From positions 601,001-665,000 of the forward strand of contig NZ_SSBQ01000002.1 in the NCBI RefSeq assembly GCF_004795255.1: DNA of 64,000 nt, read 5' to 3'. The DNA is from Streptomyces sp. RKND-216. Lineage in GTDB: Bacteria; Actinomycetota; Actinomycetes; Streptomycetales; Streptomycetaceae. The notes below the pieces were generated by a model. The model worked only from the letters and a program-made list of their open reading frames with translations. It was not told the origin of the DNA and did no database searches. Position numbers and translations under genes: made by a program. This document shows, piece by piece, positions 27,118-36,611 of the stretch (position 1 is its first letter; the number at the start of each line of letters is the position of its first letter).

Positions 27118-28392
27118 ATGTCCCACCGACGGCTGGTGCTCACGGGCACCTGCATCGGAGCGGTCACCGCAGGGCTGCTGGTCGCCACGACGACCACCAC
27201 CCCGGAGAACGCCCCGCGCGACGCGCAGGCACTCAGCGCCGTGCAGAGACCCCCCGACCAGGCTCCGGCGGGCGGACCCGCGCCCGTGGGCGGAGCGAGC
27301 GCCGGCCGGGCGGACCCCGGGGACGACGAGCCGGGCGAGGAGGAGGACGGTCTCGACCTGCCGGACTTCGGGGCCTTCCTCGGGTCCGGACCGGAGGGCG
27401 TCCGCCGCATCGAGAAGTTGGAGAAGTGGCTGGACGGGCGCGAGCCCACCGTCGGCCACACCTACCTTCCGGGCGACCTGTGGGTGAACATCGAGGGCAA
27501 GCGCCGGTTCCTCGAACCCTGGGCGGAGTGGACACGGGAGAAGGACGACCGCATGTTCGTCCTCAACGTCCCGATGCTGGAACGGAACGAGGACGACCTG
27601 CCCGACGAGGCCGTCGACCACCTGCTCCGGGCCGGCGCACGCGGCCACTTCGACCACCACTTCCGCCGGCTCGGCGAACGACTGGTGGACCTCGGCGTCG
27701 AGGAGACGGTCGTCGTCCTCGGCTGGGAGATGAACGGCACCACCTACACCAGCCGCTGCGCACCGAACCCCGAGGCGTGGAAGACGTACTGGCGCAACAT
27801 CGTCTCGGCCATGCGGTCCGTACCCGGCCAGGACTTCGAGTTCGACTTCGCCCCGGCGCGCGGTGAGGACGCCATCGCCTGGACGAAGTGCTACCCGGGC
27901 GACCCGTACGTGGACATCATCGGCATGGACTCCTACGACCAGCCGCCCGGCACCAGCTTCCGGGAGCAGGTGAACCAGCCGTACGGGCTGAAGAAGCAGG
28001 TCGAGTTCGCCAGGGAGCACGACAAGGAGATCTCCTACCCCGAGTGGGGGCTCTTCCGCGACGGCGACAACCCGGAGTACATGCGCAAGATGCTGGAGTG
28101 GATCCGCCGCCACGACCCCGAGTACCACACCATCACGGACTACTGCCCGCACGGGGTGATGCAGTGCGGGACCAACCCGGAGTCCTCGGACGTGTTCCGT
28201 GAGCTGATGGCGGACGTCGCCGAACTGCCGGACCCGTTCCCCACAACGCCCACGGGACCGGAGCAGGAGCCGGACGTCCCCTGGTGGAAGCCGGAGCCCG
28301 TCGAGTTCTGCGTCGACCTCGGCGACTGGATCCAGGACCTGCTGGACACGGAGCCGCTGTGCTTCAAGTTCGACGGGGACCTGGGGCTGTAG
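27118..28392 (+). CDS. GH26-like exported glycoside hydrolase
   Basis: A 424-residue protein with an N-terminal signal/anchor (VLTGTCIGAVTAGLLVATT), a disordered Pro/Gly/Asp-rich linker to residue 85, then a TIM-barrel domain. The acid/base motif VVVLGWEMNGTTYTS and the nucleophile motif ISYPEWGLF fit family GH26 (beta-mannanases and relatives). The ATG at 27118 follows GGAGTCACC. It converges on the exopolysaccharide operon with only a shared terminator between. It may therefore trim or release the polymer made by that operon. The exact linkage cut is unknown. Confidence 0.78.
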   Translation: MSHRRLVLTGTCIGAVTAGLLVATTTTTPENAPRDAQALSAVQRPPDQAPAGGPAPVGGASAGRADPGDDEPGEEEDGLDLPDFGAFLGSGPEGVRRIEKLEKWLDGREPTVGHTYLPGDLWVNIEGKRRFLEPWAEWTREKDDRMFVLNVPMLERNEDDLPDEAVDHLLRAGARGHFDHHFRRLGERLVDLGVEETVVVLGWEMNGTTYTSRCAPNPEAWKTYWRNIVSAMRSVPGQDFEFDFAPARGEDAIAWTKCYPGDPYVDIIGMDSYDQPPGTSFREQVNQPYGLKKQVEFAREHDKEISYPEWGLFRDGDNPEYMRKMLEWIRRHDPEYHTITDYCPHGVMQCGTNPESSDVFRELMADVAELPDPFPTTPTGPEQEPDVPWWKPEPVEFCVDLGDWIQDLLDTEPLCFKFDGDLGL

Positions 28393-28397
28393 CCGCC

Positions 28398-28438
28398 GCA
28401 CCCCGCCCCGCCGCCGGCACGGCGACGGGGCGGGGTGC
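28398..28438. terminator. bidirectional terminator between GH26-like gene and EPS operon
   Basis: A perfect 13-bp stem, GCACCCCGCCCCG (28398-28410) with CGGGGCGGGGTGC (28426-28438), lies between convergent stops at 28392 and 28461. It can serve both transcripts. Confidence 0.8.
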
Positions 28439-28460
28439 CGGGCAGGGGCCCGGCGGGACG

Positions 28461-29681
28461 TCAGTTCCGCTCCCCCGCCCGGACGCCGCGCAGCACGGCG
28501 CGGACACCGCCGCTGCGCGCCTCGTCCAGCCGGGACCGCCACTCCAGCAAACCGGGCACCCGTTCGCGGGCCTCCCGCACCGCCGCCGCGCGCGCGGTGC
28601 GCAGCCCCGCGTACGCGGCGAGCACCGGGCGCAGCTCGCGACGGGCCATCAGCAGCCGCTGGTTGCCGACCTCGACCGGCCGCCAGCGCAGCTTGTACGG
28701 CTCCGCGCCCCGCAGCATGCTGAACGTGCTGCGGCCGGTCGCCGCCGTGTGCCGGGCGCTCTCCCGCAGCAGCATCGACGTGATGTCGGTCTTCGCCCGT
28801 AGCTCCGGGTGGACGCCGTCGAGGTAGCCACCCGCCAGGTCGGCCGACAACAGGGTCATGTCGGAGGCCATCACCTCGCCCCCGACCAGGTACTCGCAGA
28901 TCCGGGCGTGGCCGGTGCGAGCCATCCGCGTCACGGCGCGCGTCAGGTGCTCCGCGAAGCGGGGCCGTACGTGTTCCGGCGTCACTCCGCGGCCCTCCCA
29001 CTGGAGTCCGTGCAGCCGGATCATGGTGGCGACCGCGGTGGGCACCTTCTCCGCCGGGACGTCACGGTGCTCTACGCCCAGCGCGTCGAGCTTGCGGAGC
29101 TTGGCCCGGCGCCGTTTGGCGCTGGTCGCCGGCATGCGGCGGAACAGTTCCTCGATGGGCACACCGGGCAGGTCCAGGCACACCGAGTCGCGCCGGTGCC
29201 GCCGTGGACCCTCCCACTGCGCGAACAGCCGTTCCGCCGCCGCGCCCGGCCGCACCTCGCGCAGGTCGAGCACGGCGCCGCGCATGGCCCGGTGCAGGCC
29301 GCGCACGAGCGCCGTGGTCACCTCCGCGACGTGACCGGCGTCCACCAGCACGTCGAAGAAGTCGGAGATGTGGCCGCCGAGCGGCACCAGGACCGGGAAG
29401 GGCCGGTGCGCCAGCATCAGCGGCGCCGCGCCGACCAGCACGCCGCCGCGCCGCACGAGCACCAGCCGCAGGCGGCCGGGCGTGCCGTAGGACAGCCACC
29501 ACGAGTGCAGCCAGGCGTGGGTCTGGAACGGCGTGGCGGTGGGGCACCGTTCGAACAGGGCGTCCCATTCCGGTGCCAGGCGGGCGAACTGCTCGGGGTC
29601 CCGGCACAGCGTCACCGCGATGCCGGTGCCGCCACCGGACGCCGTGCGGGCCCGGGTGGGGGCGGGGGTGGTCGCTGTCAT
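28461..29681 (-). CDS. CelD/FemAB-like GNAT acetyltransferase of the EPS cluster
   Basis: A 406-residue two-lobed GNAT protein of the BcsL/CelD type. Features are TPFQTHAWLHSWWLSYGTPG near the start, a MPATSAKRRRAKLRKLDALG basic linker, then the acyl-CoA lobe ICEYLVGGEVMASDMTLLSA with GYLDGVHPELRAKTDITSML. Such proteins are encoded in polysaccharide clusters and probably acylate or aminoacylate the sugar or its precursor. The ATG overlaps the stop of the Wzz-like gene by ATGA. It is the last gene of the operon. Confidence 0.82.
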   Translation of the reverse strand: MTATTPAPTRARTASGGGTGIAVTLCRDPEQFARLAPEWDALFERCPTATPFQTHAWLHSWWLSYGTPGRLRLVLVRRGGVLVGAAPLMLAHRPFPVLVPLGGHISDFFDVLVDAGHVAEVTTALVRGLHRAMRGAVLDLREVRPGAAAERLFAQWEGPRRHRRDSVCLDLPGVPIEELFRRMPATSAKRRRAKLRKLDALGVEHRDVPAEKVPTAVATMIRLHGLQWEGRGVTPEHVRPRFAEHLTRAVTRMARTGHARICEYLVGGEVMASDMTLLSADLAGGYLDGVHPELRAKTDITSMLLRESARHTAATGRSTFSMLRGAEPYKLRWRPVEVGNQRLLMARRELRPVLAAYAGLRTARAAAVREARERVPGLLEWRSRLDEARSGGVRAVLRGVRAGERN

Positions 29682-31270
29682 CGCACGGTCTCCTCTCCGT
29701 CGGGCGCCGCCGCGTCGCGGCGCGGGCGTACCAGCAGCACGAGCGCGCCGACCAGGACGCCCGCCGAGCCGCCGACGGCGGTGGCCAGCACCGGCGACGG
29801 GCTGCTCGCCTCGCGCGGGGCGCGGGCCCGGGAGAACGCGGTGAGTTCCACCCCGGTGTCCTTCGCGGACTCCCCGGCGACGTCGGCCAGCGAACGGGCG
29901 ACCGCGTTGGCCATCTCCGCCGCCTCGCCCGCGCTGGGCGCACTGCCGGTGATCTCGATCATCGGCGCGTCCGGTGATGTCACCGCCTCCACACCTTCCT
30001 GGAGCGTGGCGACGGGCACCCCGCCGTCCTGCTGGGCCTTCGCGAGCACGGCCGTGTCGGTGGCGATCCGGCCGTACGCCTGCGCGAAACCGAGGGCGGT
30101 CACCGGGTCGCCACCCTTGCCCGGTACGACCGCGACGTAGCTGGTCGCGGTGTACCGGGCGGGCGCCAGCGCGCCGTACGCGGCGCCGGCGAGCACCCCG
30201 GCGAGCACGCACGCGGCTGCGGGCGCCGCCCCACGGGGCCGCCGCCGCCAGGTGCGGCGCGCCCGCTGGGCACCCGCAGCGCCGGCGCGCCGGACGGTGG
30301 GCCACACGCGGGGCGCCTTCGCGGTGTTGGTCGAGGCCGCTTCACCGGCCCCCTCCACGGAGCGCGCCGGCCGGGACGGACACTCGGCCCGGGGGGTGAG
30401 GTGCGTCGCGGAGGCCGCGTCCTCGGTGCGTTCGGCGTTGGCGCCGCCGGTCACGCCGCGGCGGGGCACCGCCGACTGCCGCTGAGCACTCGCCCTGGCC
30501 ACGTGCTTGGCGAGCAGCCCACCCGTCCCACCGCCGGGACCCGCGTCCGGCACGTCGGACCGCCCGGGGGCGCCCGTCGCCCTCCCCCCGCGGGAGTTGC
30601 GCGCCACGGTGCCCGGCAGTTCCGGCTTGGCGAGGACCGCCTTCACGGGCACGCCGACGGCGGACGCCTTCCCGCGGCCCGCCGGGGAACCGACGCGGGA
30701 CGTCCGGGACGCCGCTTCGGCAGGATGGCCGGCACCCTCGTGCGAGCCCGGCGCGGCGGTGGCGGCACTCGCCGTGGTGCCCTTTCGGGCGGAGGCACGG
30801 TCGGGCCCCGCCGGGGGGCGGGCTCCAGAGGGCTGCGGCGACGCCGGCCGGTTCGCCGCCCGCGACGCCTCGGCGTCCGGCACCTCGTGAACCTCCGCGA
30901 CGGCGCCCTTCGCAGCGGAACCGTCCCCCGACGACGAGCCGTCCGTGCGGGGCTCGGTCGCCGTCTGCCGCTGCGTTGCGGCAGACGTGTCGCCCCGCTG
31001 CGACGCAGTCGCAGCATCGCGTGAGCCCGAGCCCTCGGGCTTCGGAGCTGTGCCGGCCTCGGCCGAGCGACGGTCTGCGGGGGCGGCGGTCCCCTTCTCC
31101 GGGCGCGGCTCGGCGTCGGCGGGCTGTGCGCGGGAGGCCGCGTCGGCGGGCTGCGGGTCGGGGGTCATGGGGGCGGACGGGTTGCGGGACTGGGGGCGTT
31201 GGCGGTGTTCGGTGCGGGGGCGTCGCTTGCGGCCGGGCTGGCGCGCGGCCTTGCGGGCGGTCTCCGTCAT
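29678..31270 (-). CDS. Wzz-like polysaccharide chain-length protein with long disordered N-terminus
   Basis: A 530-residue membrane protein. Residues 1-340 are low-complexity, rich in Ala, Pro, Ser, Gly, Arg and Thr, with no domain. The rest is a compact Wzz module: a first membrane helix (AAACVLAGVLAGAAYGALAP), a ~125-residue outer domain (YTATSYVAVVPGKGGDPVTA ... VEAVTSPDAPMIEITGSAPS), and a second helix (VLATAVGGSAGVLVGALVLL). Wzz proteins set polymer length with Wzy. No kinase domain is attached and none is nearby. The start has GAGGAG. The disordered part would be cytoplasmic. Confidence 0.78.
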   Translation of the reverse strand: MTETARKAARQPGRKRRPRTEHRQRPQSRNPSAPMTPDPQPADAASRAQPADAEPRPEKGTAAPADRRSAEAGTAPKPEGSGSRDAATASQRGDTSAATQRQTATEPRTDGSSSGDGSAAKGAVAEVHEVPDAEASRAANRPASPQPSGARPPAGPDRASARKGTTASAATAAPGSHEGAGHPAEAASRTSRVGSPAGRGKASAVGVPVKAVLAKPELPGTVARNSRGGRATGAPGRSDVPDAGPGGGTGGLLAKHVARASAQRQSAVPRRGVTGGANAERTEDAASATHLTPRAECPSRPARSVEGAGEAASTNTAKAPRVWPTVRRAGAAGAQRARRTWRRRPRGAAPAAACVLAGVLAGAAYGALAPARYTATSYVAVVPGKGGDPVTALGFAQAYGRIATDTAVLAKAQQDGGVPVATLQEGVEAVTSPDAPMIEITGSAPSAGEAAEMANAVARSLADVAGESAKDTGVELTAFSRARAPREASSPSPVLATAVGGSAGVLVGALVLLVRPRRDAAAPDGEETVR

Positions 31271-31307
31271 GGTGACTCCTCGTGGCGGTCGGGGCGGGCG
31301 CGGGTGG

Positions 31308-32576
31308 TCACGGCGCGCCGCGTCTTCGGTTCACGCCTGCGGCGTGCGGCGGGACGGAGGCGCCGGGGATCCAGGCGGCGAGGCGTCCGGTGTCCGGCCG
31401 GGCGGGAGGGGGAACGGGCTCCGCCGGGGCGGTACCGGTGAGGCCGGCATACACGCCGGTGAGCCGTTCGGCGGCGCGCGCGATGTCGTAGCGCCGCACG
31501 ACCGGCGGCACCGGCAGGCGGCCGTGTCCGGCGGCGAGGTGTACGCGGAGGGCCGCGGTGAGGCGTTCCGTCTCCGCGCCGACGCGGTAGGCGCCGGGCG
31601 CCTCGGAGCCGGGCACGTCGTCCACCGCGGGACAGGTGACGTGGAGCACCGGCAGTCCCGCGGCCAGCGCCTCCAGCACGGACAGGCCGAAGGCCTCCTC
31701 CGTGGACGGCGAGACGAACAGGTCCATGGCGGCCAGCAGGTGCGGAAGCGGCGGCAGTCCGGCGGCGGCCTCCTCGGCGGCCGTCACCGGGGCGACCGCG
31801 CCGCCGCACTCGCCGGGGAGCAGGACGCGGTCCGCCACACCGAGTGCCCGCGCGAGGTGCAGCAGTCGTGCCCGTTCGGGACCGTCGCCGACCAGCAGCA
31901 GGCGTACGTCCGGCTGCGCCGCGCAGGCGCGGACCAGGCGGTCGTACCGCTTGCCCGGCACCAGGCGGCCCACGCCGCCGACCACCGTCGCGTCGGCGGG
32001 GAGCCCGAGGCGGGTCCGCGTGGCGGCACGCGCGGCGGGGTCGTGGCGGAACCGGGCGGCGTCGATGCCGTTGGGCACCACGTGGATGCGGTCCGCGGGC
32101 ACGCCCCAGGCACGAAGCCGGTCGGCGACGGTGACCGACACGGCGACGGTCGCGCCGCCCAGCCGCTCGGTCGCCAGGTACAGGCCGCGCGTGCCCGCGC
32201 CCAGGGGGCGGCCTTCGATCGCCGCGTCGCCCAGCGAGTGTTCGGTGGCCACGACGTGCCGCACCCCCGCCATGCGCGCCGCGAGGCGCCCGTACACGCA
32301 GGCCCGGTAGAGGTGGGTGTGCACCAGGTCGTAGCCGCCGTCGCGGATCAGCCGGACCAGCCGCGGCAGCGCCGCCAGGTCGCGGTTGCCCCGCATCCCC
32401 AGGTGCCGCACGCGCACGCCGTCGGCGCGCAGGCCGTCGGCGACGGCGCCGGGGTTGGTGAGGGTGACGACATCGCTGCGCACGGGGAGGTGGCGGAGCA
32501 TCAGCCGCAGCTGCTGCTCCGCGCCGCCGACACCGAGGCCGGTGATGACGTGCAGGACCCGCGAGGGCAGGCTCAC
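31308..32576 (-). CDS. GT4 glycosyltransferase (EPS cluster)
   Basis: A 422-residue GT-B glycosyltransferase. The N-terminal donor/acceptor motif is VLHVITGLGVGGAEQQLRLM, the middle has DLVHTHLYRACVYGRLAARM, and the donor-sugar region includes GVGRLVPGKRYDRLVRAC and SPSTEEAFGLSVLEALAAGL (the EX7E motif). It would add a sugar to the undecaprenyl-linked unit on the cytoplasmic face. The GTG start overlaps the deacetylase stop by GTGA. Confidence 0.9.
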   Translation of the reverse strand: MSLPSRVLHVITGLGVGGAEQQLRLMLRHLPVRSDVVTLTNPGAVADGLRADGVRVRHLGMRGNRDLAALPRLVRLIRDGGYDLVHTHLYRACVYGRLAARMAGVRHVVATEHSLGDAAIEGRPLGAGTRGLYLATERLGGATVAVSVTVADRLRAWGVPADRIHVVPNGIDAARFRHDPAARAATRTRLGLPADATVVGGVGRLVPGKRYDRLVRACAAQPDVRLLLVGDGPERARLLHLARALGVADRVLLPGECGGAVAPVTAAEEAAAGLPPLPHLLAAMDLFVSPSTEEAFGLSVLEALAAGLPVLHVTCPAVDDVPGSEAPGAYRVGAETERLTAALRVHLAAGHGRLPVPPVVRRYDIARAAERLTGVYAGLTGTAPAEPVPPPARPDTGRLAAWIPGASVPPHAAGVNRRRGAP

Positions 32577-33433
32577 CGGAGCGTCGCCTCCTCCGGCAAC
32601 GGCCGGCGGCGCCAGGGGTGCAGGCGGCGCTTGAGGTGCAGGCGCACCGCGTTGTCCTGCTCGCCGATGTGCACGCGGGGCAGGGCGTGGAGGCCGGTGA
32701 GGCGGCCGGGGTCGATGGCGCAGGCGTAGGCGTAGCCGGCCGCGCGCACCGCGCGCACCGCGCGGGCGTCCAGGGTGCCGTAGGGGTAGCAGAAGCCGGC
32801 CGGGGGTCTGCCCGTGAGGCGGGTCAGCAGATCGCGGCTGCCTGCGGTCTCCTCGTGCAGCCCGGCGTCGTCGAGCGCGGGGAGTTCGCGGTGCAGCATG
32901 CCGTGCGAGCCGATCTCCATGCCGGCGCCCACGGCGGCCAGCACGCCCTCGGCGGTGAGCAGCGGCTTGCGCGGGCCCAGCGGGTCCCACACGTTGCTGC
33001 CGCCGAGACGGCCGGGCAGCACGAAGACGGTGGCGGTGCAGTCGTGCCGGTGCAGCAGGGGGACGGCCTCGTCGAGGAAGTCCTGGTAGCCGTCGTCGAA
33101 GGTGAGGCCGACGAGGTCGCGGCCGCGGCCGGCGGCCCGTTCCCGGAGCAGTTCGGCGATGCCGACGCCGCGCAGGCCCCGGGCGGCGAGCCATTCGAGC
33201 TGGCGGCGCAGCCGGTGCGGGGAGACGGTGACGTGGTACGGGTCTTCGGTGCTGTCGGCGACGGAGTGGTACATCAGCAGCCAGGGGGCGCCGGACCGGG
33301 GCCGGTCGGCGGCCGGGGCGGGCTCGGGCGCTGCGGCGGGCCCGGGCGCGGGTGCGGGCGCTGCGGCGGGCGCGGGCGCGGTGTCGGCCGCCCGCGGGCG
33401 CGGCCGTGCGGTGTCGGTGGGTTCAGCGGTCAT
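32573..33433 (-). CDS. NodB-type polysaccharide deacetylase
   Basis: A 286-residue protein. After ~45 Pro/Ala-rich residues comes a NodB homology domain: LVGLTFDDGYQDFLDEAVPL (catalytic Asp pair), then MEIGSHGMLHRELPALD (metal His pair) and FCYPYGTLDARAVRAVRAAG. It removes N- or O-acetyl groups. No signal peptide is clear, so it may act on precursors inside the cell or be exported by another route. The ATG overlaps the flippase gene end by 11 nt. Confidence 0.87.
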   Translation of the reverse strand: MTAEPTDTARPRPRAADTAPAPAAAPAPAPGPAAAPEPAPAADRPRSGAPWLLMYHSVADSTEDPYHVTVSPHRLRRQLEWLAARGLRGVGIAELLRERAAGRGRDLVGLTFDDGYQDFLDEAVPLLHRHDCTATVFVLPGRLGGSNVWDPLGPRKPLLTAEGVLAAVGAGMEIGSHGMLHRELPALDDAGLHEETAGSRDLLTRLTGRPPAGFCYPYGTLDARAVRAVRAAGYAYACAIDPGRLTGLHALPRVHIGEQDNAVRLHLKRRLHPWRRRPLPEEATLR

Positions 33434-35192
33434 GACGGAGCCTTCGTTCGACGGCGGACACGAGTTGCGGGATCTCCCCCGCCCCGAGGACGTAGCCGGT
33501 GACGAGGAAGACGGCGGAGACGACCAGGGCGCCGGCGGAGGCGGCGAGGAGCGCGGACCCGCACAGCTGCGCCACGGCACAGCCCGCTGCGGCGGCGAGC
33601 GCGGCGGCGCCCAGTAGCCGGACCAGCCCGCCGAGTACGCGGGGCAGGTCGACGGCTACGGCGACGTGCCGGCTGGCGCGGCGGCCGGTACCGGCGAGCA
33701 GCAGGATCGCGGTCAGGGTGATACCGGCGGCGTTGGCGGCGGCGATGCCGTGGGTGCCCCACAGACGGCTGAGGGCGACGCCGCCGAGGATGGTGACCAG
33801 GAGGCCGGCGACCATCGTGCACGCCGGGTACCAGGTGGGACGACCGGTGGAGAAGAAGGGGCGGACGACCGCGCCGACCATGCTGTGGCCGAGGAGTCCG
33901 AGGGCGTAGACGCGCATCACGGACGCGGTGGCCTCGGTGTCCTGCGCGCTGAACGCGCCTCGCTGGAAAAGGAGTTCGATGATCTGCGGGGCGCAGGCGA
34001 AGACGTAGGCGGCGCCGAGGAGGACCACGAGCGCGGCGCCCGCCAGGTCGCGTTCCACCCGGCGCCGCACCGTCTCCGCCTCGCCGTCGGCGAGGGCGCG
34101 GGCGACCAGCGGGAAGGTGACGGTGCAGATCATCAGGGACAGCGCCATCGGGATCTGCGCCACTTTCTGCGCGTAGTTGAGGTGGGAGATCGCTCCGGCG
34201 GGCAGCGAGGAGGCCAGGTAGCGCTCCACCAGCACCTGCGACTGGCGGCCGATGGTGAACAGCGCGATGGGCAGCAGCACTCCGGCGCCGACCGTCGTGG
34301 TGGCGCGGCTCGCGCCCGGAGCGCCGTCGGGACGCCCTCCGCGGAGCTCCCGGCGCCCGGCCCGGCGTCCGGCCTTTCCGCGCGGCATCACGCGCAGGAA
34401 GAACGGCAGTTGGACGAGCACCATCAGCGCGCCTCCGACGGCCACCCCCAGTGCTGCGGCGCGTACGCCCCACAGGGCGTGGAGCACCAGCACGGTGGCG
34501 ACGATGCCGAGGTTGTAGGCGACGTAGATGGCGGCCGGGGGCACGAAGCGGCCGTGTGCGCGCAGCCCGGCGCTGAGGTAGCCCGCGGTGCCGAAGGTGA
34601 GCAGGGTGACGGCGGTGAGCCGGGTGCACTGCACGGCCAGCTCCGGGTCGGCCAGGCCCGGTGCGAGCGTCCCGACAAGCCCGGGGGCGCCGACCATGAG
34701 GAGCCCGGACGCGCAGGCCAGGGCCAGCAGCAGGCGGGGCAGGGAGCGCGTGAGCAGCGCGCGGACCGGGTCCGGGCCGCCGTCGGCCTCCCCCGCCGCG
34801 TGGGCGGCCCGGGTGGCGCGCAGCGCGGCACGGCGGGACAGGGCCAGGCTGAAGGCGGGAATCAGCACCAGCGCCATGGCGTCCTCGATGAGGAGCGTCG
34901 CGGCGATCTCCGGGACGGTCCAGGAGACGAGGAACGCGTCGGTGGCGGCTCCGGCGCCGTAGAGGTGGGCGATGGTCTGGTCGCGGACCAGACCCATCAG
35001 GGCTCCGGCAACGGTGAGCGCGGCGGTGGCCGCCGCGGCGCGGGCGATGAACCGGCCCTGCCGGCCGCCGGCCGGGACCGCGTCGTCCGACGTTCGGTCG
35101 GCTGCTGACGGGACGTCGGGGAGCGAGCGGGTCCCGGGAGGCTCCGGCACGTCCACGGGCGGTTCGGTCTCGGTGTGGGCCACTTCGGTCAC
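33423..35192 (-). CDS. MurJ/Wzx-like lipid-linked oligosaccharide flippase
   Basis: A 589-residue membrane protein with about 14 hydrophobic segments and the MviN/MurJ pattern, including GLVRDQTIAHLYGAGAATDA near the start, YVAYNLGIVATVLVL, and YAQKVAQIPMALSLMICTVT. The ~45 residues before the first helix are acidic and disordered. In this cluster it would flip the polyprenyl-linked repeat unit across the membrane; a role in peptidoglycan is less likely because it sits inside a glycan operon. The GTG start overlaps the ligase stop by GTGA. Confidence 0.87.
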   Translation of the reverse strand: MTEVAHTETEPPVDVPEPPGTRSLPDVPSAADRTSDDAVPAGGRQGRFIARAAAATAALTVAGALMGLVRDQTIAHLYGAGAATDAFLVSWTVPEIAATLLIEDAMALVLIPAFSLALSRRAALRATRAAHAAGEADGGPDPVRALLTRSLPRLLLALACASGLLMVGAPGLVGTLAPGLADPELAVQCTRLTAVTLLTFGTAGYLSAGLRAHGRFVPPAAIYVAYNLGIVATVLVLHALWGVRAAALGVAVGGALMVLVQLPFFLRVMPRGKAGRRAGRRELRGGRPDGAPGASRATTTVGAGVLLPIALFTIGRQSQVLVERYLASSLPAGAISHLNYAQKVAQIPMALSLMICTVTFPLVARALADGEAETVRRRVERDLAGAALVVLLGAAYVFACAPQIIELLFQRGAFSAQDTEATASVMRVYALGLLGHSMVGAVVRPFFSTGRPTWYPACTMVAGLLVTILGGVALSRLWGTHGIAAANAAGITLTAILLLAGTGRRASRHVAVAVDLPRVLGGLVRLLGAAALAAAAGCAVAQLCGSALLAASAGALVVSAVFLVTGYVLGAGEIPQLVSAVERRLRHDR

Positions 35193-36610
35193 CGGCGGTC
35201 CTCCCCCGGACGCAGTGCCGCCGGGCAGAGCGCCCACCAGGCGGCGATGCCGAAGAGCACGGCGGTCAGCACGGTGGAGGGCCCGCCGATGTCGGCGTAG
35301 AGGAAGTCGACGAGCTGCCACACCAGCAGGCCGACGGCGGCCAGCCCGCAGTCCGTGCCGTCCGGTGGCCGGGCCCCGCCGGGCACGCGACGGTCTGCGG
35401 ACGGCGGGCGGCGGAGGCGGCGGAGCCGCGCCAGCGCGCACCCCAGCAGGGCGAGCCAGCTGCCCGCGACGAGCGTCAGCCCGATCAGGCCCTGTTCGCC
35501 GAGGATCAGCAGGTACATGTTGTGCGGGGAGAGCAGCGGCTCCCGGTGGAAATCCACGCCCGCGCCCGCGGTGTCGCTTCCGGAGGACAGGGCGAGGGAG
35601 GCGTGCCCGTCGCGGTGGCCGGGGAAGCCCTTGAGCCCGACGCCGGTCGCCGGGTTCTCGCGCCACATGCTCACCGCGGCGGCCCACATGGCGTACCGGT
35701 CGGTGACGGACTGGTCGGGGCTGCTGGCGACCTGGGTGATGCTGGCCAGCCGCGCGCCGATCATCTCCGTGCCGACGCCGGCGCCACCGACGAGCACCAC
35801 GCCCGCGGCGAGCAGCAGGGTGAGGGTGCGGGCGGCGAGCCGTGCACCGGCCAGGAGCAGCATCACGCCGCCGGCGCAGACGGTGGCGATCCAGGCTCCG
35901 CGGCTGAACGACACGGTCAGCGGGACGACGAGGGCCGCCGCGGTGCCCAGCGCGGCGGGACGGAGCCAGCGCGGCGCGGACGGGGGCGGGGCGAGACCGA
36001 CGGCGAGCAGCAGTAGGAGGCCGTAGGACACGACGGTCGCCATGCCCATCACGTCGAGCGGGCCGAAGGTGCCGACCGCGCGTACCGTGCGGCCCTGGTA
36101 GGACGCGCCGGTCGCGGTGAGGTACTGGTGAACGCCGACCGCCCCCTGCACCACGGCGACGGCGACGATCGCGCCCGCCGCGGGGCGCAGGTCCTCGCGG
36201 GTGCGCAGCAGCAGCACCACAGCCGCGGGCACCAGCACGAACACCTGGAGGTAGCGGACCAGTCCGAGCAGCGCCTCAGCGGGCTGCGGGGAGGTGGCGG
36301 CGGCGACCGCGAACGCGACGGCCGGGGCGGCGAGAACGACCGCGGCCGGTGCGGTCAGCGGGCGGCGGCGTTCGCGCACCAGCGTCACCGCGCACCACAG
36401 GACCAGCAGGGCGGAGGCGACGTCGGCCGGTGCCACATGGGTGGCCGCGGCGGTGTCGGCCGACCCCCCGGGAACGCACAGCAGCAGCACGGTGGCCGCC
36501 ACCGGCAGCACCCGGACGTACCGCGACTGCCCGGCGACCCGGAGCGCCACGGCTGCCGGGAAGCGGGGGGAGACCGCCGCGGTCGCCGTCGCGGGATGCC
36601 CGGTGGTCAC
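35189..36610 (-). CDS. O-antigen ligase/Wzy-like polymerase
   Basis: A 473-residue membrane protein with about 10-12 helices and the Wzy_C/O-antigen-ligase region: SFSRGAWIATVCAGGVMLLL, then a long outer loop containing DRYAMWAAAVSMWRENPATG and GVGLKGFPGHRD, and HNMYLLILGEQGLIGLTLVA. The family joins lipid-linked glycan units or ligates them to an acceptor. With no outer membrane here, a polymerase role is the simplest reading. The start is a GTG 1 nt after the sugar-transferase stop region. Confidence 0.85.
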   Translation of the reverse strand: MTTGHPATATAAVSPRFPAAVALRVAGQSRYVRVLPVAATVLLLCVPGGSADTAAATHVAPADVASALLVLWCAVTLVRERRRPLTAPAAVVLAAPAVAFAVAAATSPQPAEALLGLVRYLQVFVLVPAAVVLLLRTREDLRPAAGAIVAVAVVQGAVGVHQYLTATGASYQGRTVRAVGTFGPLDVMGMATVVSYGLLLLLAVGLAPPPSAPRWLRPAALGTAAALVVPLTVSFSRGAWIATVCAGGVMLLLAGARLAARTLTLLLAAGVVLVGGAGVGTEMIGARLASITQVASSPDQSVTDRYAMWAAAVSMWRENPATGVGLKGFPGHRDGHASLALSSGSDTAGAGVDFHREPLLSPHNMYLLILGEQGLIGLTLVAGSWLALLGCALARLRRLRRPPSADRRVPGGARPPDGTDCGLAAVGLLVWQLVDFLYADIGGPSTVLTAVLFGIAAWWALCPAALRPGEDRR

Positions 36611-36611
36611 G

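Noticed and set aside
27118..28392. Plain cellulase assignment for the secreted glycosidase
   Set aside because: The WEMNG and PEWG motifs fit GH26 better than the cellulase families.
33423..35192. Flippase gene as the essential peptidoglycan MurJ
   Set aside because: It lies inside an exopolysaccharide operon with overlapping starts; the cell's MurJ is expected elsewhere, so a Wzx-like role fits better.
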